64,000 nt of DNA, taken from the NCBI RefSeq assembly GCF_018274385.1, contig NZ_JAAFYZ010000013.1, forward strand, positions 1-64,000, given 5' to 3'. Made by a program: the position numbers and the translations under genes. Shown here in pieces: positions 36,026 through 45,719 of this stretch. Under the pieces are notes generated by a model. It ran no database searches and was not told where the DNA came from. It was given only the letters and a program-made list of their open reading frames with translations. The DNA comes from Catenulispora pinistramenti. GTDB taxonomy: Bacteria > Actinomycetota > Actinomycetes > Streptomycetales > Catenulisporaceae. How positions within the stretch are numbered: position 1 is the first letter of the stretch; each line of letters starts with the position of its first letter.

Positions 36026-39000
36026 ATGGGTGGGGCATCGCCGTGGGGACGGCGCAGGCTTTCGCGGATACACATGGCAGTCGCGGTGGCACTGTCGGCG
36101 ACGTTGGTCGCCGGCGTCATCGCCGGCGCGCCGACCGCTTTGGCGTCGAAATCCAAGAACCATGAGCTCTGGTCGCCGCGGCCGTTGACTCAGAGTCCTT
36201 CGATACCGGGCACGCCCAAGACCGGCGCCGCGCCCAAGACGGTGCAGCAAGCCCTCAAGCAGCAGACGACGGTTCCCGTGCCGGCCCCTGTCTGGCCGGC
36301 GGGCGGCTCAGTGGTCGTGGACACCGGCTCGGCCGCGCAATCCGGCTCGGCGGCCCAGGTCCCCGGTCAGCCGGTCTGGATATCCGGTTCCAGTCACGCG
36401 TCGCAGCCCGAGGGGACTTCGGCGAAGCTGGACGCTTCGGCCGCCGAGCCGGCCCCGGCCAAGGTGGCGGTCCAGATGGCGACGCAGGCCCAGGCCCAAG
36501 CCGCCGGGGTCAAGGGTGTGCTGCTGACCGTTGCGCGGGCCGACGGCGACAATGACTCCTCGAGTGTCCGGATCGGTTTGGACGACACCGCGTTCGCGGC
36601 GGCCTATGGCGCCGGCTGGTCTTCTCGCCTGCATTGGGTCCAGCTGCCGGCGTGTGCGTTGACGACGCCGTCGGACCCCGCGTGTGAGCGGCAGACGCCG
36701 ATCCCGTCGAGCCGGAGTGCATCGGACCAGCGCGTCGAGGCCGATGTCGCTCTCCCCGCGCCGGCCTCGACGGTGCAGCCGAAGGCCGCCGGCGCCAACA
36801 CGACCGCTGCTGCTCCGAACCCGCTTGGTTCGTCTGCGTCCGCCCCCGTGGTACTCGCGGCCGTCGCCGCGCCTTCCGGGCCGACCGGCTCCTTCCAAGC
36901 CACCTCGGTCAAGGCGTCCGACTCGTGGGGCACCGACGGGAACACCGGCGGCTTCAGCTACGGGTACCCCATCGCCGTACCTCCGACCCTCGGCGGAGCG
37001 GCCCCGGGCATCGCCCTCGGCTACGACTCCGCTGACGCGGACGGTCAGACCGCGGCGGCCAACAACCAGAGTGGCCAACTCGGCCAGGGCTGGTCCTGGG
37101 CCCCGGGTTTCATCGAGCGTTCCTATACCGCCTGCGTCAATGACCACCAGCCGTATTCGCCGGATCTGTGTTACGGCAAGCAGAACGCGACACTGAACCT
37201 CGCCGGACACTCCGGAACCCTCGTGCTCGACGACACCAGCAAGGTCTGGAAGTTGATGAGCGACGACGGCACCCAGATTCAGCAGCTGCTCGGGGACCCG
37301 TTCGGCGCCAACGGCGATCACGACGGCGAGTACTGGGTCGTCACCACCAACGACGGGACGAAGTACTACTTCGGTGCCGGGCATCTGCCGACCGGTACCA
37401 ACCTGGGCACGCCGTCGAACTCGGTTTGGACCGAGCCGGTCTACGGCGCCGACCCGGGAACGCCGTGCCACGCTTCCACGTTCGCCGCATCGGTGTGCAC
37501 CAAGGCCTGGCGCTGGAACCTGGACTACGTCGTCGACGTGAACGGCAACCTCACCTCGTACGGCTACCAGACCGAGACGAACTACTTCACCACCGGCGTC
37601 ACCGACACCTCCAACGGCAGCCTCGTCCAGTACATCCGCGGCGGCTATCCGACGGCGGTGAGCTACGGGCAGACCCTCGCTGAGGCGGCGGCCGGTGGGA
37701 AGTCGGCGGCGCAGGTGCAGTTCACGGTCGCTGAACGGTGCCTGGCCGGAGCGACGGCCTGCGACCCGAAGAACTACTCGAACAACATCTTCAGCGGCAA
37801 CTGGCCGGACGTTCCGACCGACCAGATGTGTCCGTCGTCCGGGGCGTGCGGCAATGACTCGCCGACGTTCTTCACCACCAAAATGATCACCGGGATCGCC
37901 ACCCAGGTCCTGAAGAACGGCGGCTACGCACCGGTCGACTCCTACCAGCTGACGTACAGCTTCGCCGACCCCAACGACAGCCCCGGACGACCGGTCGACT
38001 CCACCGGTAAGGCGCTGTGGTTGTCCTCGATCCAGCGCACGGCCGTCAACGGGCTGACTCCGGTCACCCTGGCGCCGGTGGTGTTCTATCCGAAGATGCT
38101 GGATAACCGGGTCGCCGGGCTCAGCGCGAACGGGACGGCGATGCCGCCGTTCCGGCACCCGCGCATGTGGATGATCAGCACCGAGACCGGTGAGACGACC
38201 ACGGTCGACTACAACAGCCCGCAGTGCAACAACGATCCGAAACTCGGCAAAGTCGTGATGCCGTCCGCGCCGGGAACCGACACCCTGCTGTGTTTCCAGC
38301 AGACCTGGACGCCCAGAGGCATGGCGTCGGTGGCCGACTGGTTCAACAAGTACGTCGTCACAGCGGTTACCACATCAGCCGGCAACAGCGGGCTGGGCAC
38401 CAGCTCACCCGACCACATCACGACGTATACCTACGGCGGTCTGCCGGCTTGGCACACCAGCGACAACGAGCTGGACTACGCACCCGGCTCCAAGGCGACC
38501 TGGGATCAGTTCCGTGGCTACCCGCAGGTGAGCGTCACCTCGGGAAACCCGTCCTCCAGTGACCCGATCACCAAGACGGTGTCGACCTACCTGCGCGGCA
38601 TGGACCAGGACTTGAGCATCGACTCCGCGGGCAAGTCGTCGATCCCGCCGGTCCGGGTCACCGATTCGCTCGGCGCCACCGGTGCCCAGGGCATCGTGGA
38701 CGACGTCGCCTTAGCCGGTTCGATGTTGGAGACCGACACGTACAACGGATCGACCATCGTCAGCAAGAAGGTCTCGGTTCCGTGGCTGTCCGCTCCGACC
38801 GCTCAGCACGTTCGCACCGGCGGCCTGCCGACGGTGCGAGCCCGGATGCATGGCCTGCAGACGAGCAAGGGTGCTGATCTGCTGGCCAGCGGGGCATGGC
38901 GGAACTCGGCCACGACTAACGCCTACGACAGCCTGGGGCGGCTCTCGACGGCGGACGACCTCGGTGACGGTACGGCGTCCTCGCCCGAAACCTGCACCAC

Positions 39001-42000
39001 GACGACGTACGCGAGCTTCACCAACCAGCCGCAGTGGAAGGACTACGTCTTCGAGAACACGACCGTGGCCGGGCCCTGCGGGACCAAGCCTTCCACGACG
39101 GCCACGGTGGCGGACACCCGGACGTTCTACGGTGCTCAGGCCTCACCGGGTACCGGAGCCGTCTCCTCGACGTTCGACGGGTCGAAGGCTCCGGACGCGG
39201 CCTACACCCAGGTGATCGATCACTACGATGCCAACGCAGGGGCGGTTTACGCGACCACCTCCGCGTCGACCTACGACGGGTACGGCCGTGCGGTCACCGC
39301 CACCGACATCCCGTCGAATCAGACCACGAAGACGGACTTCGCACCCGCCGGTGGCGCCCTGCCCACGTCGGTCACCGTCACGAGCCCGGCCGGCTGGACC
39401 TCGACGACGACGATCGACCCGGCACGCAACCTGCCGCTGCACAAGACTGACGCCAACGGCCGCGTGACCGACGAAACCTACGACGCGCTGGGCCGGCTCA
39501 CCGCGGTGTGGTCACCGGACCGCAAGCAGGCCACTCAGAGTCCGAACCAGAAGTTCACGTATCTCATACCGACCTTCACCCCGAGCGCGCCGAATCACAT
39601 GGCCGGGTTGAACACTCCTATCAGTGTGCTGACCGAGACGCTACGGGAGGACGGCACTTACGCGAAGTCGTATATCTATTACGACTCGATGATGCAGAAG
39701 GTCCAGACACAGGACACGGCGCCTGACGCCTCCTCCAACGGCTGGCTCTTCAGCAACACCTTCTACGACAGCCACGGCTGGGTTGTCGGTGCCCACGAGC
39801 CCTTCTTCAACGACCAGGCACAGGCCGGCGTCCCTCAGATCTTCGACGACGGAGCGGTACCCGGCTCGGACCGTACGTCCTACGACGCGGTGGGCAGATC
39901 TGTCAGCACCACCTTCTTCGCCCACGCGAACCCGCAGTGGACCTCCACGGCGGTCTACCGGGGCGCCGATGAGGTCGACCGCAACCCGCCGACCGATGCC
40001 ACCCCGGGTGCCACGGCGGCAGGGGTTTCCGGGGCCACCGGCACACCTACCACTACCATCACCGACGTCAATGGGCGTGTCACCCAGACGTGGGTGTACC
40101 GCCAGGGCATCGCCACGGCCACCGGCAACGCCGGCGACGCCGACGTCACCACCTACACGTACTTCCCGTCGGGCAAGAAGGCCTCGGTGACCGACCCGAC
40201 CGGGAAGAACGTCTGGACGTGGAACTACGACCTGCGCGGCCGGCTGGCCTCACAGCACGACCCGGACGCCGGGACCAGCCAGACCTTCTACAACGCTGCC
40301 GATCAGATCGACCACACCGTTGACGCCAGGGGCCAGAGCCTCTACTACTCCTACGACACACTAGGCCGGAAGACCGGCGAGTTCGCCAATGCCTCGAACG
40401 GCCCGCAGCTCGCTGGATGGACCTATGACGCCCAGGCCAAGGGCCTGCCGTCCACCTCTGTCCGGTATTCCGGCGGCGGCACCTACACCACCGCCGTCAC
40501 CGGATACAGCCCCACGTACAAGCCGCTGGGCTCGGTGCTGACAGTCAACGCGCCGTCCGGATCACCTGACGCGCCCTTCAACGGCAACTACCAGACGACC
40601 ACCCATTACAAGCCCGTCACCGAGAACGTCCAGAGCGTCGACTATTCAGACCTCGGCCCGCTCGCCGCGGAGACGGTCTCCTACTCCTACAACCAGAACG
40701 GTCTGCTGGCCTCCGCGGGAGGAGCTGCCGAATACCTCACCGGCCAGGCCTACGACCGGTTGGGCCGACCGGTCCGCACCACATTGGGCGACATGCCATT
40801 GCAGGCGGTGCAGACCACCACCTATGACGACGGCACCGGCCGGCGGCTGTCTGACCTGTTCGACAAGGAGAACGCGTCAGGACCGCTCGACTCCATCAAC
40901 TATCTGTACAACCAAGAAGGCAAGCTCAAGGCGGTCCAGGACGCCCAACTCGGCGGACAGACCGATAATCAGTGCTTCAACTACGACTACGCCGGGCGCG
41001 TGTCGCAGGCCTGGACGGACACCGGCGGTACCCGCGTGCTGTCACCGAACAGTCCGGTCTTCTCGGCCGCCAACGTCGGCGCCTGCAACAACGACACCAA
41101 GCCCCCGACACCGTCCTCCGCTTCCAGCCAGGTCGGCGGACCCGCTCCCTACTGGACCGGCTACAGCTACGACCAGATGGGCGACCGGCTCTCGGACGTC
41201 ACCCACGATGTCACCGGCAACACCGCCAAAGACATCGCACATACTTACGACTACCCGGCTGCCGGCGCCGACCAGCCGCACGCCTCGACCGGCACCACCA
41301 CCAAGACCGGAGCCGCGGTCACCAGCAACGACGCCTACCAGTACGACGCTGCCGGCAACACCACCCTGCGGAAGATCGGGAGCAGCAACAACCAGACCTT
41401 GACCTGGGATGCAGAGGGCGATCTGGCCCAGGTCCAGGACCAGGCCACTGGCAAGTCGACCAGCTATCTGTACGACGCCGACGGGGCGCTGCTCATCCAG
41501 CGCGACGACAACGACGACACGCTGTATGTGGCGGGCCAAGAGCTGCACCGGAACCCGCTTACCGGCGCGACGACCGGTAAGCGGTTCATCCAGACGCCAT
41601 CCGGCGCAGTCGTCGTCGAGTCCTCAGACGGCACGCTCGACTATGAGTTCACCGACTCTCAGCACACCGCGGCCGTCGACATCGACGCCATGACGCTGAA
41701 CATGCAGCGCCGCTACTTCGACCCCTACGGCAACCAGCGGAACGCGGCTGCCGGCGCTCCCACGTCCTGGCCGGACACCCATGCCTTCCTCGGCAAGCCT
41801 CAGGACACCACGACTGGACTGGATATCCTCGGCGCCCGCCAATACGACCCGCAGGCTGGACGCTTCCTGTCCGCCGACCCCGTCTTCGAAGCCGGCGACC
41901 CCGGCCAGATGGGCGGCTACTCCTACTCCGGCGACGACCCGGTCAACGCCTCGGACCCCACCGGGCTGATCGGCTGTGACCAGGCGTGCACCGAGCGGAT

Positions 42001-43324
42001 GAACAAGAAGGACTGGCAGGCCGACCAGGACACCGCCAACGAACTGAAACAAGAGGACTACCAGAACACCATCGACACCCCGCAGGCCTGGGGCAAGATC
42101 AAGACGAAGTGGTCGAACCCCAGCTACGTGGTGCACCGGCTCAACGCCCACGATGACGACATCGCGGCCGAGAACGCGCGGGCACAGGCACGGAAGCAAA
42201 GGGCGGCTGCCGCGGCCGCCGCGGCAGCCGCCAAGAAGAAGCAGCACCACGGCTGGTTCGGAGCGCTGAAAACCGCGGCGAACTTCGCCTACCACGCCTC
42301 GGGCGCGGCGGACGTGGTCGGCTGCATCACCGATCCGTCAGTCGGCGGCTGTATCCAGGCAGCGATCACCATCGGCACGGTCATCGGCACCGGCGGAGAA
42401 TCCATCGCGCTGGAAGGACTGGAAACCCTCGGCAAGGACGCCCTGGAAGGGGCAATGTCCTACGCGGGCAAGGAAGCCGGCGAAGAAGCAGCCGGGGAAC
42501 TCGCCGTCAACGCGGCCAAGGACGCGGAGGACCTTCCCGGAGCCAGCTGCGTGCTCCACTCCTTCAAGGGCGACACGCCGGTGCTCATGGCCGACGGCTC
42601 CGCCAAACCGATCAGCCGAATACAGGTCGGCGACAAGATCAAGAACGCGGCGCCGGGCGCGGACGACCAGACGCACACCGTTGACATCGTCCACGTCACC
42701 TACACGGACAAGGACTTCACCAGCCTGACCGTCGGGACGCCGAACGGGCCCAAGACGATCACCACCACCCAGAACCATCCATTCTACGACTACACGGCCG
42801 GCCAGTTCGTCGGGGCGGGGAGTTTGCAGCCTGGCGAGCAGTTGCAGACGACCGATACCGGCCGGGTCACCGTGCTGGCCGTGGGCAACTACACGGGGTC
42901 GATGGTCACGTACGACCTGACCATTGACGGACTCCACACGTATTATGTGGAGGCGGGTGATACACCGGTACTCGTTCACAACTGCGGAACATCGCTGAAC
43001 GACCGCGCGGGAGAAGACTTCACAGACGCCGGACGTCAGCAGGTGTATGACGATAACGCAGCAAAGAACGGCGGCGAGTATAAGTGCGATTACTGTGGGC
43101 GGACCGTGGAGCGTAGGGCCTCACGGGATGCCGATGGCAACCGAATCTCGGGTCGGCCCGATGATGCCCAGATCGACCACGAGATTCCGAAGGTGCAAGG
43201 TGGATGTGGTGCTGCGCATAATGGCTGCGTGGCTTGTCGAGCGTGCAATAGAGACAAGTCAGCGAAGACAGTCGAAGAATGGGATAACGAGCTTCGGGAC
43301 TTCCTGAATGAGGAAGATAGGTGA
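36026..43324 (+). CDS. RHS/YD-repeat polymorphic toxin with HINT and HNH nuclease domains
   Basis: A 2,432-aa secreted polymorphic toxin. Residues 1-40 are a signal peptide. An Ala-rich stalk and an SpvB-like N-terminal region (from about 300) lead into YD repeats forming the RHS shell (about 1025-1890). The RHS core signature is intact (LGARQYDPQAGRFLSADP, DPTGLIG; about 1930-1980). A HINT self-cleaving domain spans about 2172-2320 (HSFKGDTPVLMADGS, then TQNHPFYDY, then VEAGDTPVLVHNC). The tail carries CDYCGRT, IDHEIPKVQGG and CRACNRDKS, an HNH/Cys4 nuclease expected to cut DNA. The HINT domain should release this tail by cleavage at VHNC. ATG 36026 follows GGGAGG. The stop overlaps the immunity gene start (GTGA). 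GC content drops in the tail, suggesting a swapped toxin cassette. Confidence 0.92.
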   Translation: MGGASPWGRRRLSRIHMAVAVALSATLVAGVIAGAPTALASKSKNHELWSPRPLTQSPSIPGTPKTGAAPKTVQQALKQQTTVPVPAPVWPAGGSVVVDTGSAAQSGSAAQVPGQPVWISGSSHASQPEGTSAKLDASAAEPAPAKVAVQMATQAQAQAAGVKGVLLTVARADGDNDSSSVRIGLDDTAFAAAYGAGWSSRLHWVQLPACALTTPSDPACERQTPIPSSRSASDQRVEADVALPAPASTVQPKAAGANTTAAAPNPLGSSASAPVVLAAVAAPSGPTGSFQATSVKASDSWGTDGNTGGFSYGYPIAVPPTLGGAAPGIALGYDSADADGQTAAANNQSGQLGQGWSWAPGFIERSYTACVNDHQPYSPDLCYGKQNATLNLAGHSGTLVLDDTSKVWKLMSDDGTQIQQLLGDPFGANGDHDGEYWVVTTNDGTKYYFGAGHLPTGTNLGTPSNSVWTEPVYGADPGTPCHASTFAASVCTKAWRWNLDYVVDVNGNLTSYGYQTETNYFTTGVTDTSNGSLVQYIRGGYPTAVSYGQTLAEAAAGGKSAAQVQFTVAERCLAGATACDPKNYSNNIFSGNWPDVPTDQMCPSSGACGNDSPTFFTTKMITGIATQVLKNGGYAPVDSYQLTYSFADPNDSPGRPVDSTGKALWLSSIQRTAVNGLTPVTLAPVVFYPKMLDNRVAGLSANGTAMPPFRHPRMWMISTETGETTTVDYNSPQCNNDPKLGKVVMPSAPGTDTLLCFQQTWTPRGMASVADWFNKYVVTAVTTSAGNSGLGTSSPDHITTYTYGGLPAWHTSDNELDYAPGSKATWDQFRGYPQVSVTSGNPSSSDPITKTVSTYLRGMDQDLSIDSAGKSSIPPVRVTDSLGATGAQGIVDDVALAGSMLETDTYNGSTIVSKKVSVPWLSAPTAQHVRTGGLPTVRARMHGLQTSKGADLLASGAWRNSATTNAYDSLGRLSTADDLGDGTASSPETCTTTTYASFTNQPQWKDYVFENTTVAGPCGTKPSTTATVADTRTFYGAQASPGTGAVSSTFDGSKAPDAAYTQVIDHYDANAGAVYATTSASTYDGYGRAVTATDIPSNQTTKTDFAPAGGALPTSVTVTSPAGWTSTTTIDPARNLPLHKTDANGRVTDETYDALGRLTAVWSPDRKQATQSPNQKFTYLIPTFTPSAPNHMAGLNTPISVLTETLREDGTYAKSYIYYDSMMQKVQTQDTAPDASSNGWLFSNTFYDSHGWVVGAHEPFFNDQAQAGVPQIFDDGAVPGSDRTSYDAVGRSVSTTFFAHANPQWTSTAVYRGADEVDRNPPTDATPGATAAGVSGATGTPTTTITDVNGRVTQTWVYRQGIATATGNAGDADVTTYTYFPSGKKASVTDPTGKNVWTWNYDLRGRLASQHDPDAGTSQTFYNAADQIDHTVDARGQSLYYSYDTLGRKTGEFANASNGPQLAGWTYDAQAKGLPSTSVRYSGGGTYTTAVTGYSPTYKPLGSVLTVNAPSGSPDAPFNGNYQTTTHYKPVTENVQSVDYSDLGPLAAETVSYSYNQNGLLASAGGAAEYLTGQAYDRLGRPVRTTLGDMPLQAVQTTTYDDGTGRRLSDLFDKENASGPLDSINYLYNQEGKLKAVQDAQLGGQTDNQCFNYDYAGRVSQAWTDTGGTRVLSPNSPVFSAANVGACNNDTKPPTPSSASSQVGGPAPYWTGYSYDQMGDRLSDVTHDVTGNTAKDIAHTYDYPAAGADQPHASTGTTTKTGAAVTSNDAYQYDAAGNTTLRKIGSSNNQTLTWDAEGDLAQVQDQATGKSTSYLYDADGALLIQRDDNDDTLYVAGQELHRNPLTGATTGKRFIQTPSGAVVVESSDGTLDYEFTDSQHTAAVDIDAMTLNMQRRYFDPYGNQRNAAAGAPTSWPDTHAFLGKPQDTTTGLDILGARQYDPQAGRFLSADPVFEAGDPGQMGGYSYSGDDPVNASDPTGLIGCDQACTERMNKKDWQADQDTANELKQEDYQNTIDTPQAWGKIKTKWSNPSYVVHRLNAHDDDIAAENARAQARKQRAAAAAAAAAAKKKQHHGWFGALKTAANFAYHASGAADVVGCITDPSVGGCIQAAITIGTVIGTGGESIALEGLETLGKDALEGAMSYAGKEAGEEAAGELAVNAAKDAEDLPGASCVLHSFKGDTPVLMADGSAKPISRIQVGDKIKNAAPGADDQTHTVDIVHVTYTDKDFTSLTVGTPNGPKTITTTQNHPFYDYTAGQFVGAGSLQPGEQLQTTDTGRVTVLAVGNYTGSMVTYDLTIDGLHTYYVEAGDTPVLVHNCGTSLNDRAGEDFTDAGRQQVYDDNAAKNGGEYKCDYCGRTVERRASRDADGNRISGRPDDAQIDHEIPKVQGGCGAAHNGCVACRACNRDKSAKTVEEWDNELRDFLNEEDR

Positions 43325-43842
43325 CCGGGATGAGCCAGCAGCCAACTTCCGCCAGCGGTGCAAAGATGTTCAAGGTCGCGTTCGATCTGGACGCCGAGAA
43401 GCCTAACTGGCCGCCCGTTTCGGTCGAGCGTCTGTGGGGTGAGAAGACCGAGGTGAAGTTTGAAATTCGGCTTCTGAACACACCCTTCTTTGCTCGCGGC
43501 GTAGCGCATGGCGATCTCATCCAAGTGCGTCCCGATCATGAACGACGTGAGCTTGTATTCGACCACTTCACCTCAGAGTCCGGCCATTCGACAACTCGGG
43601 TCGTCCTCATGGACACTGAGGCGGGTAGCGAAGTTGAGACTAGGCTGCGAGAAGCTGGCTGCTCGTGGGAAAAGTCCGAGCAGTTTGCATCTCTCCTCGC
43701 AGTAGATGTTCCTCCTGCCGTCGACTACAGACCGCTTCGGGAGTGGCTCCGCGCTCTCACTGCGGACGGGGTTATTGAGTTCCAGGAAAGTGCGATCTCG
43801 TCGATCCATCGAGGCCAACTGCCGAATTTTCCTAAACTTTGA
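43321..43842 (+). CDS. DUF4265 immunity protein
   Basis: A 173-aa cytoplasmic protein of the DUF4265 family, found behind polymorphic toxin genes and elsewhere. PPVSVERLWGEKT, then LLNTPFFARGVAHGDLIQV, then ESGHSTTRVV match the family pattern. Its GTG overlaps the toxin stop by four bases, so the two are made together. It is expected to bind and block the HNH nuclease tail. The alternative start ATG 43330 is close by. Confidence 0.82.
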   Translation: MTGMSQQPTSASGAKMFKVAFDLDAEKPNWPPVSVERLWGEKTEVKFEIRLLNTPFFARGVAHGDLIQVRPDHERRELVFDHFTSESGHSTTRVVLMDTEAGSEVETRLREAGCSWEKSEQFASLLAVDVPPAVDYRPLREWLRALTADGVIEFQESAISSIHRGQLPNFPKL

Positions 43843-44003
43843 TGGGATACGAAGGGGTGCTCGGACATTCGGGACCGTGATGTGCCCCGCGGTTGTGCGG
43901 GCGAAGATGGCTGCCGTACGAGTACTCCAGCAGCGGTTCGTTGTTTGGTCTGTCGCGAATATCATCGTGTACAAGTCCTGGCCGTTGGTGTTCTTGAGCG
44001 TGA

Positions 44004-44282
44004 ACGCGTGCCGCCAACGAGGGCCTGTCGGATTTGCCGATCCACGAAGACGTGGACAAGTTCTACGGCCGAGCCGGAGAGATGGTCGATAACAGAGTGG
44101 AGACACACGGTCTTAACGATCTCCAGATGCACGGCGGTGAGGAAGTCGGTCACGGTGGCGTTCGCAACCTGTCGAATGAAGATCTGCTCAAGCCCGGCGG
44201 TCCACAGGGCAACGATCCGATCAGTGGGTATCGCGACTGGGCTCCTGGCGATTCAGGAAACTTCCCGGGATCTCTCGAATAG
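44004..44282 (+). pseudogene. Orphan toxin-tail fragment
   Basis: A 92-codon stretch, opened by a preceding TGA, encodes an acidic Gly/His-rich peptide (LPIHEDVDKFYGRAGEMVDN, then GGEEVGHGGVRNLSNED, then a C-terminal DWAPGDSGNFPGS). It has no good start or ribosome site, yet codon use and composition look protein-like, and a putative immunity-type gene follows. This is the layout of displaced toxin cassettes behind RHS genes, which can recombine into the main gene. The toxin family is not recognised. The stretch 43843-44003 before it holds no gene that I can support. Confidence 0.5.
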
Positions 44283-44379
44283 TTATTACCGGCGGCCATC
44301 ATCGGACAGCGGAAATTGCACGTCGAGTTCTATCGGGAGATATGGATCCGAGTACCTTGATCGAGTTTGCGATACGACG

Positions 44380-44763
44380 ATGAAGCGACAGGCTGTGGTG
44401 GACATCCCGGCAGGTCAGGGCTATGTAGCCTGCGTCCTTCTGGGTGATGGCGAGAAGCCGGGACGTGCTTGGATCTGCGTCCACAATACGCAGCTTCCCG
44501 CAACACGGGCTTGGCTGGGATGCTGGAGCTATGAGGCTGGGGCTAGCACGGAGGTGCTGCGCGAGCTGCTCGTTCAACTGGTTAGTGAGATATCGCAACA
44601 TGCAAGAGTTGGTCCGATGGGGCCATTCCTCGGAGAGACGTACTTCTTCGATGGATGGCAGATCTGGGGAATCGGTACGCCGACACCGCTAGTTGGCGTG
44701 TCGCCTGCCGAACTATTGGCGACGCCAGACGATCATGTTGCGATTGAAGAAGTGTCGATTTGA
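44380..44763 (+). CDS. Putative orphan immunity protein
   Basis: A 127-aa protein with no recognised family. It is mixed alpha/beta with many tryptophans (RAWICVHN, RAWLGCWSYEAG, FFDGWQIWG), no signal peptide and no membrane segment. Its small size, lower GC content and place behind an orphan toxin tail suggest an immunity protein. The ATG at 44380 lacks a strong ribosome site; a longer in-frame version is open upstream. A hairpin terminator follows 55 bp later. Confidence 0.55.
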   Translation: MKRQAVVDIPAGQGYVACVLLGDGEKPGRAWICVHNTQLPATRAWLGCWSYEAGASTEVLRELLVQLVSEISQHARVGPMGPFLGETYFFDGWQIWGIGTPTPLVGVSPAELLATPDDHVAIEEVSI

Positions 44764-44818
44764 AAAATCTGCGGTAGCCCGTAGCTGAAATGAGTCAACC
44801 GTTCTGTAGCTGGTAATA

Positions 44819-44852
44819 CGAGGAGCCCGTCGATATTTCGACGGGCTCCTCG
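44819..44852. terminator. Strong bidirectional hairpin terminator
   Basis: A perfect 15-bp stem, CGAGGAGCCCGTCGA, with loop TATT. It separates the immunity-type gene from the convergent integrase remnant and can serve both strands. Confidence 0.85.
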
Positions 44853-44865
44853 TGGGTCTTGACGG

Positions 44866-45684
44866 CTACTTTTGACGGCAACGCCGGTGGACGGTTGCCG
44901 TCACGGGTTCTACTGCCGAGGTGTCGGCGGTGACGCCGATGTGGGCGTGGCCGAGGAGTTCCTTGATGGTGACGAGCTCGACGCCCTGTTCCAGCATCAG
45001 GGTGGTGCAGGAATGTCTCAAATCGTGGAAGCGGATTCGTCGCACCTTGACGGAGTCGCAGAGCGTGCCTAGGTAGCGGCGCAGCTTCACGGGATCGATC
45101 GGGGTGCCCACTCGGGTAGGGAACACGAGTCCCTGTTCCTTCCACACCGTCCGGGCCGCCTCACGCTCGGCGACCTGCTGCTCACGGTGCTGCTTGAGGG
45201 CGTGGACGCATTCGGTCGGCAGAGCGAGGCGGCGTTCGGAGGCCTTGGTCTTGGGCGGCAGGAACACCAGGCCGCGCTCGGGTAAGCGTTGCAGGGTTCT
45301 GCGGACGCTGAGGGTTCCGGCGTCCAGGTTCAGATCGGTCCACCGCAGTCCGAGCAGTTCCCCGCGCCGTAGTCCGGTGCGCAGGGCGAGCTCGAACAAG
45401 GCGTGTAGCCGATGCGCCCGCGCCGCAGACAGGAGTCGCCGGGCCTCCTCCAGGGTCAACGGCTCGAACCGGACGGGACGTCCGGTCTTCATCGGGACGA
45501 GTTTGGTGACGTTGCGGGGGAGTTGATCCTCGCTCACGGCGTGGTTCAGGGCGCTGGCCAGCACGGCGTGCGCGTACTGCAAGGTGCGCGGAGCCAGGGT
45601 CTGGTGGCAGCAGGCTCCGATGGCGCAGCAGTGCGGGGCGCGGTCCTTGTTCCGCCGGGACGGCGTGGGGGCGGCGTCCTTGCC
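44866..45684 (-). pseudogene. Tyrosine integrase, 5' part lost to IS630, active-site Tyr deleted
   Basis: The central and C-terminal part of an actinomycete tyrosine recombinase: RTLQYAHAVLASALNHAV, GLRRGELLGLRW (first Arg), FHDLRHSC (His-x-x-Arg) and LLGHAHIGVTAD. In relatives the next residues hold the catalytic tyrosine (YAHV). Here the sequence jumps after GVTAD into a shifted frame that resembles the protein's own tail (LGSRTRDGNRPPALPSK), so about 15-20 codons with the tyrosine are missing. The 5' end is cut by the IS630 element at 45,685; the missing N-terminal part is not found on its other side. It cannot be active. Confidence 0.85.
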
Positions 45685-45686
45685 TA

Positions 45687-45716
45687 GTGCAGCGCCGCGT
45701 TGATCCTTCGGGGGTT
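45687..45716 (+). repeat. Left terminal inverted repeat of the IS630 element
   Basis: A 30-bp end, exact complement of 47243-47272, next to TA at 45685-45686. Confidence 0.85.
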
Positions 45717-45719
45717 TGA

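Noticed and set aside
43843-44003. Minus-strand frame with FTLKNTNGQDLYTMIFATD, resembling a three-Cys-motif partner (TcmP) protein
   Set aside because: Only about 25 residues look family-like; flanking residues do not, and there is no start, so it is not reported as a gene.
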